A stretch of DNA of 64,000 nt from Streptomyces natalensis ATCC 27448 (GTDB taxonomy: Bacteria > Actinomycetota > Actinomycetes > Streptomycetales > Streptomycetaceae), in NCBI RefSeq assembly GCF_000935125.1, contig NZ_JRKI01000034.1, positions 310,001 to 374,000 on the forward strand. The letters are read 5' to 3'. Below are positions 34,148 to 41,913 of this stretch, in pieces. Below the pieces are notes generated by a model, which made no database searches, had not been told where the DNA came from, and saw nothing but the letters and a program-made list of their open reading frames with translations. Position 1 is the first letter of the stretch. Each line of letters starts with the position of its first letter. A program made the translations under genes and the position numbers.

Positions 34148-35010
34148 TCAGAACTGCATGACGACCTTGCCGAACTTCCCCGGCCCGGCCAGCCGGGCGT
34201 AGGCGTCGGAGTAACTGTCCAGCGGGAAAGCCGAGTCGACGGGTACCCGCAGCCGGCGCTCGGCCAGCAGCGGGACGACGCTGGTGCGCACCGTGGCCGC
34301 GAGGAGCGTCTTCTCCGCCTGGGTGCGGCCTCGAATGGTGGTGCCGATCAGCTGGGCGCGCGCAAGCATCAGGTCGAACATGCGCAAGGGAGCCATCGTC
34401 CCGCCCTGGACCCCCACAACGAGGATCTTCCCCCGGGCACGCAGCAGTTCAACCCGCCGCAGGCACTCCTCGCCGCCGACCAGCTCGACGACGACGTCGT
34501 ACGGCGCCCGTCCGCCCTCCTGACCAGGGACCACCGCCTCTACGGTGCTGCCAGCGGGTGCAAGTTCCTTCACTCGACCATGCAGTTCGGTCCGGCGCAC
34601 ACTTGCCACGACATGGGCGCCGGATGCGGCGGCCACCTGCACCATGGCCGTACCGACCCCGCCGGCAGCTCCGGTGACCAGCACCCGATCTCCTGCACGG
34701 ACCCCCGCTTGGACGACCAGCGCGTCCCAGGCGGTGCTGAACGCCTCCGGGAAACCTGCTGCTGCCTCGTGCCATGACAACCCCGCGGGTATGGGAAGCA
34801 GCACGTCAGCGGGCACCACGATCGTCTCTGCATGGCCACCCCCACCCACGAGGGCCATGACCCGGTCACCGACGCTCACTCCCGTGACGCCGCTCCGACC
34901 TGCTCGACCTCACCGGCGATTTCCAGCCCGGGGATGTCGGTCGGCCAGCCTGGTGGCGCCGGATAGTCACCCCGGGCCTGCTGAAGGTCAGCCGCGTTGA
35001 GCCCGGCGTC
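34148..35010 (-). pseudogene. frameshifted NADPH:quinone oxidoreductase (zinc-free MDR family)
   Basis: The C-terminal 244 codons (34879 to 34148) read as a quinone oxidoreductase: V-G-D-R-V-M-A-L-V-G-G-G-G-H-A-E, the NADPH motif V-T-G-A-A-G-G-V-G-T-A and a clean C-terminus. The matching N-terminal piece (GLNAADLQQARGDYPAPPGW, PGLEIAGEVEQVG) is in another frame directly upstream and hits TGA at 34878-34876; one lost base near 34880 would rejoin them. Upstream of 35010 the homology ends, so the first 35 or so residues are also missing. A complete enzyme would have about 325 residues. A sequencing error could explain the frameshift but not the missing start. Confidence 0.7.
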
Positions 35011-35253
35011 TCCGGAAGCTTGTCGAAGGTGTCGGGAAGGACGTCGAGCAGACCCCAGATCTGTTCGCCGGTCCTGACGGCCGGCAGCAGCCGGCACCTC
35101 CACTGTGGCGACACTTCGGGACGGTGGCGGAGCCGGTGCACAACCGGGTGCTCTCACACATGCCCCTCGCACCGGCGGCACGTCGAGGGCGCGGTGCTCG
35201 GGGCTGTGTGGGGCGATGTCGCCGTGCTTTGGTTGCGCTGCTGGGCGGAATGT

Positions 35254-35919
35254 TCAGGGAGACGTGTTGCGGCAGTCGCAGGTGGGCACCGGCTCGGAAT
35301 GAGCCGGTGGGCTGACCGGCGCCAGATGGTGGACCCGGGCCGGCGGCAGGTTCCCCAGCACCGTCTCCGTACGGAAGGTGTGCCGGCGCAGGATGCGGCG
35401 CAGTGCGCCGAGCCCGGCGAGGGTGCGCTCGCGGTCGACTCCGTCGGCGAATGCCCGGCGTATGGTCTCGCCGCCCACGTATCCGAAGAAGGACATCGTG
35501 CCGCCGGGCCGCAGGGACCCGAGGAGCCGGTCGAAGATCTCCTCGGTCGTGCGGGCGTCGAAGTTGGCGAACGGCAGGCCGCACACGATGGTGTCGTAGG
35601 AGCCGAGTTCTTGTTCCTGGATCAGGCCCGTGCGGATGCGCAGTCTCGGATCGTCTGCGTAGGTCTGTCGCAACAGGTCGGCGAAGCGCGGGTTGGCCTC
35701 GATCAGATCCACGGTGTCCAGTCGGCCCAGTGAGTCGGTGATGTAGCGGGTCACCGCTCCGGTGCCGGGCCCTACTTCAAGTACCGCGCGGCTGCGGCCG
35801 GGATTCGGGATCATGTAGCGGGTGAGGGCTCTACAGAGCCGGGCACTGCTCGGGGCGATAGCGCCCACGTCCTGACGGGTCTTCGCATATTCCCGGAGGA
35901 AGAGCGTTACTTCGGCCAC
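35254..35919 (-). CDS. phospholipid N-methyltransferase-like (PmtA-type) SAM methyltransferase
   Basis: A protein of about 221 residues. L-F-L-R-E-Y-A-K-T-R-Q-D-V-G-A-I-A-P-S-S-A-R-L is the N-terminal signature of bacterial phosphatidylethanolamine N-methyltransferases and related rRNA-dimethylase-like enzymes; the SAM motif V-L-E-V-G-P-G-T-G-A-V-T follows near residue 40. The function on lipids is inferred from family. The start is uncertain: GTG at 35919 gives a typical N-terminus, but a strong AGGAGG lies about 55 bases upstream without a good start codon after it. Single gene. Confidence 0.75.
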   Translation of the reverse strand: MAEVTLFLREYAKTRQDVGAIAPSSARLCRALTRYMIPNPGRSRAVLEVGPGTGAVTRYITDSLGRLDTVDLIEANPRFADLLRQTYADDPRLRIRTGLIQEQELGSYDTIVCGLPFANFDARTTEEIFDRLLGSLRPGGTMSFFGYVGGETIRRAFADGVDRERTLAGLGALRRILRRHTFRTETVLGNLPPARVHHLAPVSPPAHSEPVPTCDCRNTSP

Positions 35920-36395
35920 GCGCCATCCATTGTCTAGTGCTTGCGAACTTGTCGAGGTGCCAGTGATGACACCTCCTGAGACGCCCGTCGCGGCGGCATC
36001 GTGCCGTGCAGTGTGCCCTTGAACTGGTAAACAACCGATAAGAGATGGGTGAGATGTTGTGAAGGAGATGTGTCGGGGCTCCTCACCCCGGCACGCGGTG
36101 CCGTGCGGCCGGGAGCCCCGATGCCCGGTAGGACGTGAGCGTCGCCCCGGTGGGAGCTGTCGGCGACGCCCTGCACGGTCGTGAACCGCCGGGGTCACGC
36201 AGGTCCGCACAGGTCCACGACAAACCGACTCCAATCGCCACACACCATGCGATAGCTGCTGATTTCCGATAATTGGCCGCTCATCAGCCCACTTTCACCC
36301 GCGGCCACAGACAAAGAAAAGCCAAGCCCTTCCGTCATGCGTTGACGAACCCTCCGGTCACCCTTACGTTGCATCTCGATCGAACGGAACTAGAT
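35920..36395. other. intergenic region upstream of the methyltransferase gene
   Basis: No gene supported in these 476 bases. TTGACG (36340) precedes CTTACG by 18 bases and may be part of a plus-strand promoter leading to the ureA-like remnant and the ammonium transporters. Confidence 0.35.
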
Positions 36396-36410
36396 TTCCG
36401 CATTACGGAA
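36396..36410. promoter_or_regulatory. inverted repeat TTCCG-N5-CGGAA
   Basis: TTCCGCATTACGGAA is a perfect 5-bp inverted repeat with a 5-base centre, 74 bases before the ureA-like ORF. Operators of IclR-type regulators of nitrogen and glyoxylate genes in Streptomyces look similar; that link is from general knowledge and not tested. Confidence 0.45.
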
Positions 36411-36483
36411 TAGATTCTCATGGGTGCCACAGGCCCCACCGCGCGGGCGCCCCGGCCCCCGCGCCCGCAGAAGGAGCGCCTCC

Positions 36484-36576
36484 ATGAATCTCGCTCCACT
36501 GGAGATCAACAGGCTCCGCGTCCACGTGGTCGCCGGTCCCGCCCGCCGGCGCCGTGCCCGCCCGATCGGCGCCTGA
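36484..36576 (+). pseudogene. 30-codon ORF resembling the start of urease gamma subunit (ureA remnant)
   Basis: A strong AGAAGGAG lies 7 bases before the ATG at 36484. The peptide begins MNLAPLEINRLRVHVVAGPA and continues R-R-R-R-A-R, which follows the UreA N-terminus (M-x-L-x-P-x-E-x-D-R-L-x-x-H-x-A-x-x-x-A-R-x-R) and then stops, whereas UreA has about 100 residues. No urease sequence follows. Either a decayed ureA or a short leader peptide; its place before ammonium transporters fits nitrogen metabolism. Confidence 0.45.
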
Positions 36577-36946
36577 GAGATGAGACCGGCTCCCGGATCC
36601 CGCCTGGGGCCTCCGGAGCCCGCCGCTTTCGCCCTGGCCGGGGAGACCGTGCTGCCCGAGGTCTCCAGGGCCTGGCTCCGCGTCCTGGCACCGCCTCCCC
36701 CACGGTTACCGCGGCCGTCTCCCGGCGCCTGATGCCGTACGCCGGTTCCTGATCGGCGTACCGGACCTGGTGATGCGCACGTTCTAACGCGCACGTTCTG
36801 ACGCTCACGTCCTGATGCGCACGTCCTGATGCGCACGTCCTGACGCACACGTCCGGACACACACCCACCCCGCCCCCTTCACCCCACCCCTTGCCCGACC
36901 GACGCCGCGACGATCAAGCACGGCGCCCCTACCCGGAAAGACTCGC
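36577..36946. other. intergenic region with 14-bp tandem repeats before the ammonium transporters
   Basis: No gene supported. About 36771-36854 holds six imperfect 14-bp copies of TGATGCGCACGTCC. They lie roughly 90 bases before the first amt start and could be in its leader or upstream of its promoter. Confidence 0.6.
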
Positions 36947-38317
36947 ATGCCTACCACTCTCGATACGGGCAACACCGCATGGCTGATGGCGAGTACCGCC
37001 ATGGTGCTGCTGATGACGCCCGGCCTTGCCTTCTTCTACGGCGGCATGGTCAAGACCAAGCACGTGCTGGTCATGCTCAAGATGAGCTTCGTCTGCCTGG
37101 CCCTGGTCACCCTGCTGTGGCTGGCCATCGGCTACAGCCTGGCCTTCGGCAAGGACATCGGCGGCTGGGGCCTGATCGGCTCCCCTGCCCACTGGATGAT
37201 GCACGACATCGGGATGACCAGCCTGAACGGCTCCATCCCCACCGTCATCTTCTCCGCCTTCCAGATGGCCTTCGCCATCATCACCGTGGCCCTGATCAGC
37301 GGGTCCATCGCCGGTCGCGCGACGATGCGCGGCTGGCTGTGGTTCGTCGTGGCGTGGACCCTCTTCGTCTATGTGCCGATGGCGCACTGGGTGTTCGCGC
37401 CCGGCGGCTGGGTCACCGCCCACCTCGGCGCTCTGGACTTCGCCGGCGGTATGCCGGTGGAGATCAACTCCGGTGCGGCCGGCCTCGCCGTGGCGATCGT
37501 GGTCCGCAAGCGCAAGGACTTCGAGCGGGAGACCATCCGGCCGCACAACCTGCCCCTGGTCGTGGTCGGTCTCGCGCTGCTGTGGTTCGGCTGGTTCGGC
37601 TTCAACGCCGGCTCCGCGCTGCAAGCCGGTGGCAGCGCACCGATGGCCTTCCTCAACACCCAGCTCGCCGCGTGCGGCGCGATGGTCGGCTGGCCGCTGA
37701 TCGAGAAGTGGCGGCTCGGGCACGTCGAGATGCTCGGTGTGGCGTCGGCGGCCGTCGCGGGCATGGTCGCCATCACCCCGGCCTGTGGTGAGGTCTCCCC
37801 GATCGGCGCCCTGGTGATCGGCTTTGTCGCGGGCGTGGTCTGCGCCTTCGCGATCAACCTCAAGTACAAGCTGCGCTACGACGACACCCTGGACGTGGTG
37901 GGCGTGCACGGCTGGGGCGGCATCGTCGGTGTCCTGGGTATCGGCCTGTTCGCCACCTTCCAGATGAGCGGCAAGAAGGGCCTGTTCTACGGCGGTGGCA
38001 TCGACCTGCTGTGGCGCCAGGCCGTCGGCGTGGTGGTGTGCGCGGCCTTCTCCTTCGGCGTGACCTGGCTGATCGCCCAGGCCATCGAGAGGACGGTCGG
38101 CTTCCGGGCCGCCGAGGTCTACGAGCATGTCCCCGGTGCGGAGGAGGAGCAGGCGTACGACGACGAGACCATCGCCGAGATCCGCCGGCGGCTGGTGCAG
38201 GCACGGGTCCCGGTCGCCGTGGGCACCGGTGGCGCGGAGGTCGGTTCCGGCAGCGCCGACGCCGAGCTGCTGGCCGAACTGCGGGAGGTCCTCCAGCGAC
38301 GGGAGCAGGAGAAGTGA
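36947..38317 (+). CDS. amt: ammonium transporter (Amt/MEP/Rh family), Glu-variant
   Basis: A 456-residue membrane protein with 11 likely helices and Amt signatures: F-F-Y-G-G-M-V-K, F-A-I-I-T-V-A-L-I-S-G-S, P-M-A-H-W-V-F-A-P-G-G-W, D-D-T-L-D-V-V-G-V-H-G-W-G-G. It conducts ammonium into the cell. Of the twin His pair in the pore, the first is Glu172 (M-P-V-E-I-N-S-G) and the second is His321. The cytoplasmic tail is about 65 residues longer than needed and acidic/helical. A weak ribosome site (GGAAAG) precedes the ATG. It is followed after 39 bases by a paralogue; no glnK is present, so GlnK control would act in trans. Confidence 0.92.
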   Translation: MPTTLDTGNTAWLMASTAMVLLMTPGLAFFYGGMVKTKHVLVMLKMSFVCLALVTLLWLAIGYSLAFGKDIGGWGLIGSPAHWMMHDIGMTSLNGSIPTVIFSAFQMAFAIITVALISGSIAGRATMRGWLWFVVAWTLFVYVPMAHWVFAPGGWVTAHLGALDFAGGMPVEINSGAAGLAVAIVVRKRKDFERETIRPHNLPLVVVGLALLWFGWFGFNAGSALQAGGSAPMAFLNTQLAACGAMVGWPLIEKWRLGHVEMLGVASAAVAGMVAITPACGEVSPIGALVIGFVAGVVCAFAINLKYKLRYDDTLDVVGVHGWGGIVGVLGIGLFATFQMSGKKGLFYGGGIDLLWRQAVGVVVCAAFSFGVTWLIAQAIERTVGFRAAEVYEHVPGAEEEQAYDDETIAEIRRRLVQARVPVAVGTGGAEVGSGSADAELLAELREVLQRREQEK

Positions 38318-38356
38318 CGTCTGCTCACCCTCAGTCCGTCGAATCGAGGAACTGAC

Positions 38357-39703
38357 ATGTCCCACATCTTCGACACCGGCAACTCCTCCTGGCTGCTCAT
38401 GGCCGCGGCCATGGTGCTGCTCATGGCCCCGGGACTGGCCTTCTTCTACGGCGGCATGGTGAAGACCGGCCAGGTCATCGCCATGCTCAAGATGTGCTTC
38501 GGCTGTGTGGTGCTGGTCAGCATCATCTGGTTCGCGTTCGGCTACACCCTTGCCTTCGGCAAGGACGCCGGCGGGCTCGGGCTGATCGGCGGCCTCGACC
38601 ACGTCTTCATGTCCGGCATGGGCCTGGAGAGCCGCACCGGCGACATCCCCACCGTGACCTTCTCGGTCTTCCACATGTCCTTCGCCATCGTGACGGTCGC
38701 GCTGATCAGCGGCTCGGTGGCGGGACGGGCCAAGATGAAGGGCTGGCTGGTCTTCGCCTGCGCCTGGACCCTGCTCGTCTACGTCCCGATGGCGCACTGG
38801 GTCTTCGCGCCGGACGGATGGGTGTCCCAGCAGCTCGGCGCCGTCGACTTCTCCGGCGGTACGGTGGTCGAACTCGCCTCCGGCGCGGCCGGCCTGGCAC
38901 TGGCCGCGGTCGCCGGGCGGCGCGAGGACTTCGAGCGCGAGCCGATCCGCCCGCACAACCTTCCGCTGGTCGTCATCGGCCTGTCCCTGCTGTGGTTCGG
39001 CTGGTTCGGCTTCAACACCGGCTCCTCCCTCGGCGTGCCGGGCGCGGCGGCGATGGGCTTCGTCAACACCCAGTTCGCCGCCGGTGCCGCCATGGCGGGC
39101 TGGGCGGTGACCAGCTACTGGCGCACCCGCCAGGTCGGTCTGCTGGACATCAGCATGGGCGCCGTCACCGGCATGGTCGCAATGACTCCGGCCGCCGGCG
39201 ACGTCACCCCGTTCTGGGCCGTCGCGATCGGTTTCCTGGCCGGTCTGACCTGCGCCTTCGCGATCAGTTGGAAGTACCGCTTCGGAGTCGACGACACCCT
39301 GGACGTGGTCGGCATCCACGGCTGGGGCGGGCTGTTCGGCATGGTGATGGTCGGCCTCGCGGCAACCGGAACGATGACCGGCAAGAAGGGCCTGTTCTAC
39401 GGCGGCGGCTGGGACCTGCTCGGCAAGCAGCTGGTAGCCGTGCTGGTCATCGGGCTGTTCTCGTTCGCCATGACCGCGCTGATCGGCAAGCTGGTCGACC
39501 TCACCGTCGGCCTCCGCCAGTCGCACGGCGCCGAGGAACACGAACAGGTCTACCAGAACGACTGGGACGTCCAGTTCAAGGAAATCGCCGACGCGCTCCG
39601 CGGCAGCGGTGTCGACGAGGGCGCGCCCGAGCCCGACGCGAGCGCACTGCTCGACCAGGTCCGCCACATCCTGGCGGCCGACCCGGAGCAGCTGCGGGAC
39701 TGA
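38357..39703 (+). CDS. amt: second ammonium transporter (Amt family), Glu-variant
   Basis: A 448-residue paralogue of the preceding transporter, sharing F-F-Y-G-G-M-V-K, P-M-A-H-W-V-F-A-P and V-V-G-I-H-G-W-G-G. The pore again has Glu172 (T-V-V-E-L-A-S-G) and His321. The C-terminal tail carries an acidic helix E-Y/H-E-Q-V-Y-Q-N-D-W-D-V-Q-F-K-E-I. GAGGAA lies about 6 bases before the ATG. The two genes are a tandem duplication in one operon, probably forming homo- or heterotrimers. Confidence 0.92.
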   Translation: MSHIFDTGNSSWLLMAAAMVLLMAPGLAFFYGGMVKTGQVIAMLKMCFGCVVLVSIIWFAFGYTLAFGKDAGGLGLIGGLDHVFMSGMGLESRTGDIPTVTFSVFHMSFAIVTVALISGSVAGRAKMKGWLVFACAWTLLVYVPMAHWVFAPDGWVSQQLGAVDFSGGTVVELASGAAGLALAAVAGRREDFEREPIRPHNLPLVVIGLSLLWFGWFGFNTGSSLGVPGAAAMGFVNTQFAAGAAMAGWAVTSYWRTRQVGLLDISMGAVTGMVAMTPAAGDVTPFWAVAIGFLAGLTCAFAISWKYRFGVDDTLDVVGIHGWGGLFGMVMVGLAATGTMTGKKGLFYGGGWDLLGKQLVAVLVIGLFSFAMTALIGKLVDLTVGLRQSHGAEEHEQVYQNDWDVQFKEIADALRGSGVDEGAPEPDASALLDQVRHILAADPEQLRD

Positions 39704-40088
39704 TCACCTGAGGACCGGAACCCACCGTGGGCTGCCGCCTGAGCCATGGCTCTCGCGGTGGCCCCGCCGGTGGGCCGCCCACTGCCGCGTCACCGACGCC
39801 GACCCCTCTGTGCGCTTCGCCTACGAGGTGACGGCGACACCGCTCGCCGTGCCCATCTCACGCCGGCTGAGTCCAGGCCGAACCCTGCCGGCGCCACCGA
39901 CGGGCCGGTCACGACCGCGAAGCCAGCCGCCAACCCACGTGCCGTTGAGGGTACTTGTCACCCCGTCATGTGGTGGCAATCCGAAGTCGAAACGCTCCCC
40001 ACTCTTCCCGCCGTTGACGCGCCCACGCCAGGATCTGCGTCAACGGCCGAGTCGGCCCCGTGCTCGCCGTAGGGAGGAGAACGCATGA
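39704..40088. other. intergenic region after the ammonium transporters
   Basis: 385 bases without a supported gene. Open frames here lack ribosome sites and family motifs. It probably contains further decayed sequence belonging to the remnant at 40089. Confidence 0.4.
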
Positions 40089-40330
40089 GGCTCCACCGGC
40101 ATCGACGACGGCTCGGACGAGGCGGAGAACTCGGCGGAGGCAACTGCCCAGTTCAGCGAGGCCCGCACCGCCCCCGGTGTCGTCGCCCCCGGCGCGTACG
40201 GCGCCGCCTGGCAGCAACTCGGTCCATGAGCCACACCGCAGGCGGCTGGGACCACGTCACCAAGAAAACGTACGACGCCGACGACCGTACCTCGGGCCCT
40301 GGGCTTCACCAAGCTCATCGATTCTCTTGC
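40089..40330 (+). pseudogene. remnant of a secreted BNR/Asp-box (sialidase-like propeller) protein
   Basis: Two pieces in different frames read as one N-terminal region: ENSAEATAQFSEARTAPG then V-V-A-P-G-A-Y-G-A-A-W-Q-Q-L (frame ending TGA at 40227-40229), and G-G-W-D-H-V-T-K-K-T-Y-D-A-D-D-R (from the overlapping ATG at 40226). In large Streptomyces exported WD40/BNR-repeat proteins these segments occur in this order just before the propeller. The rest is absent. The family link is from memory. Confidence 0.5.
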
Positions 40331-40491
40331 GCACACCCGGAGGACCCGCACTACTCCCGCTGACCGCCTCCCGGCCCGGTCGGCCTCGCCCGACGGACCA
40401 GCATCCCTGGCCCGACCTCACCGGAAAACAGATATCAGCTCACGAACCGTCCTCTAACATGGGAAAAATAGGCCCATGAGAGGTGGGCGCC

Positions 40492-41514
40492 ATGTGGTCT
40501 GCCGGAATCACCTGGAATACCGAGGGCTACGAACTCGCCTGCGTGCACGACGACGGATGCCGTGTGCCTCCGGTGGAATTCCGGGCCAATGACGTGCAGG
40601 GAATTGTTCGGTACCTTGCCGAAACGTGTGGCGCCGATGTCGCGGTCGTGGTGGACAGTACGAACGGGCTCCTCGATGGGCCGCTGCGCAACGCCGGCCT
40701 GTGTGTCCTGCGGGCCGACCCATGGAACGTTCCGCCGCGCCCGGACGACGGCTTCGTTCCAGCCCTGGAACTGGCACGCTGCGGGGCGGTGGCGCGTGGA
40801 TGCTTGACCGAGACCGATGACAGCGCCGGCGCACTCACAGGACGCGAAGGCGAACTGCGCAGGGTAATTGCGGCAAGTTCTTCGGCCGAAGCCGCGCTTG
40901 CCGGTCGAGGTCTGTTGGTGACACGTGGCCCCGGCGCCGCTCGCAGGGTCGCTCTGACCTTCGACGACGGACCCGCCCAGCCGTACACGGACCGCGTTCT
41001 CGACGTCTTGCGGGACTACGGCGTGCCCGCGACCTTCTTCTGTGTCGGGCTGCATGCGCATGCCGACCCCGCCTCGGTTGCGCGGATCGCGGAAGCCGGG
41101 CACTCCGTCGGCAACCACACCTGGTCACACCCCTATGTGCCCGACCTGGCACGCGATGAACTCCTTTTCCAACTGGAGTCGACGAACAGGTCGATCGCGG
41201 CCGTGACCGGGGCCGTTCCGCGCTGTGCCCGGCCGCCCTACGGGGCGAGAACCCCTGAAACCCTGGGCTGGTTCGCGGACCAAGGGATGACCACGGTGCT
41301 CTGGGACCGGGATTCGGGCGACTGGGCGGCGCCTGGCATACCGGCCATCGTGGACAACGCAATCGCCGGAGTCACCAGCGGCTCCGTGATCCTCATGCAC
41401 GACGGACCAGGCGACCGTTCGCAGACCGTGGCGGCGCTGCCTCGCGTCATCGAAGCGCTGGTCCAGGATGGCTATGAACTCGTCACCGTTGATCGATTGC
41501 TCGCTGGTGACTGA
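40492..41514 (+). CDS. NodB polysaccharide deacetylase with an unusual N-terminal domain
   Basis: A 340-residue protein. Residues 150-340 are a NodB metal-dependent deacetylase: T-F-D-D-G-P (Asp158/159), the zinc motif N-H-T-W-S-H-P, R-P-P-Y-G and the final strand V-I-L-M-H-D-G. The first 140 residues form a separate domain (G-I-T-W-N-T-E-G-Y-E-L, V-A-V-V-V-D-S-T-N-G-L-L, L-R-N-A-G-L-C-V-L-R-A-D-P) that looks like a ribonuclease-H-like fold. There is no signal peptide, so it acts in the cytoplasm, unlike most deacetylases. GAGAGGTG is 6 bases before the ATG at 40492. It lies next to the sugar-type cluster and may remove N-acetyl groups from its intermediates. Confidence 0.82.
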   Translation: MWSAGITWNTEGYELACVHDDGCRVPPVEFRANDVQGIVRYLAETCGADVAVVVDSTNGLLDGPLRNAGLCVLRADPWNVPPRPDDGFVPALELARCGAVARGCLTETDDSAGALTGREGELRRVIAASSSAEAALAGRGLLVTRGPGAARRVALTFDDGPAQPYTDRVLDVLRDYGVPATFFCVGLHAHADPASVARIAEAGHSVGNHTWSHPYVPDLARDELLFQLESTNRSIAAVTGAVPRCARPPYGARTPETLGWFADQGMTTVLWDRDSGDWAAPGIPAIVDNAIAGVTSGSVILMHDGPGDRSQTVAALPRVIEALVQDGYELVTVDRLLAGD

Positions 41515-41913
41515 ATGACGCGGCCGCCGCACCGGCCGCCAGAACGCCATGTTTCACCCTGCACCACCGGTGGGAGACAACATCGGTACCACTCCACTAC
41601 TGCCAGTGATACGAAGACTTCGCCCGGCGAGGGACTGGCAGAGGCGCTCGGAACCATCCGACGATCAAGGAGCCTGCGTGACCCCGTCCGTCCGGAAAGC
41701 CGTACGCACTGCGGGCAGCGACCACTCCGGGACGGCGAACTCCTTCACCGCGCACGCAGCAAGGAACTCGCCCTGGTCTTACGGGAGTTCGGCCACGGCC
41801 GGATGACCGGCCACGGGGATCCACCCCTGCACACCCTGCACGGTGACCGGCCACAGCAGCTGTCCGCTCCGTTCCGCACAGTTCGCCAGTTCCACGGACT
41901 TCTTGGAGGTGCC
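41515..41913. other. intergenic region before the carbamoyltransferase gene
   Basis: About 400 bases. The carbamoyltransferase frame is open through it, but the upstream codons do not resemble the family and a ribosome site (GGAGG) lies at 41905-41909. It probably contains the cluster promoter; none was clear. Confidence 0.4.

Noticed and set aside
36929..39667. 912-codon minus-strand open frame
   Set aside because: Antisense to two unmistakable ammonium transporters; His/Asp/Gly-rich shadow translation.
41515..41913. N-terminal extension of the carbamoyltransferase from 41515
   Set aside because: The family starts at the M-I-V-L-G-L strand and a clear GGAGG lies just before the ATG at 41914.
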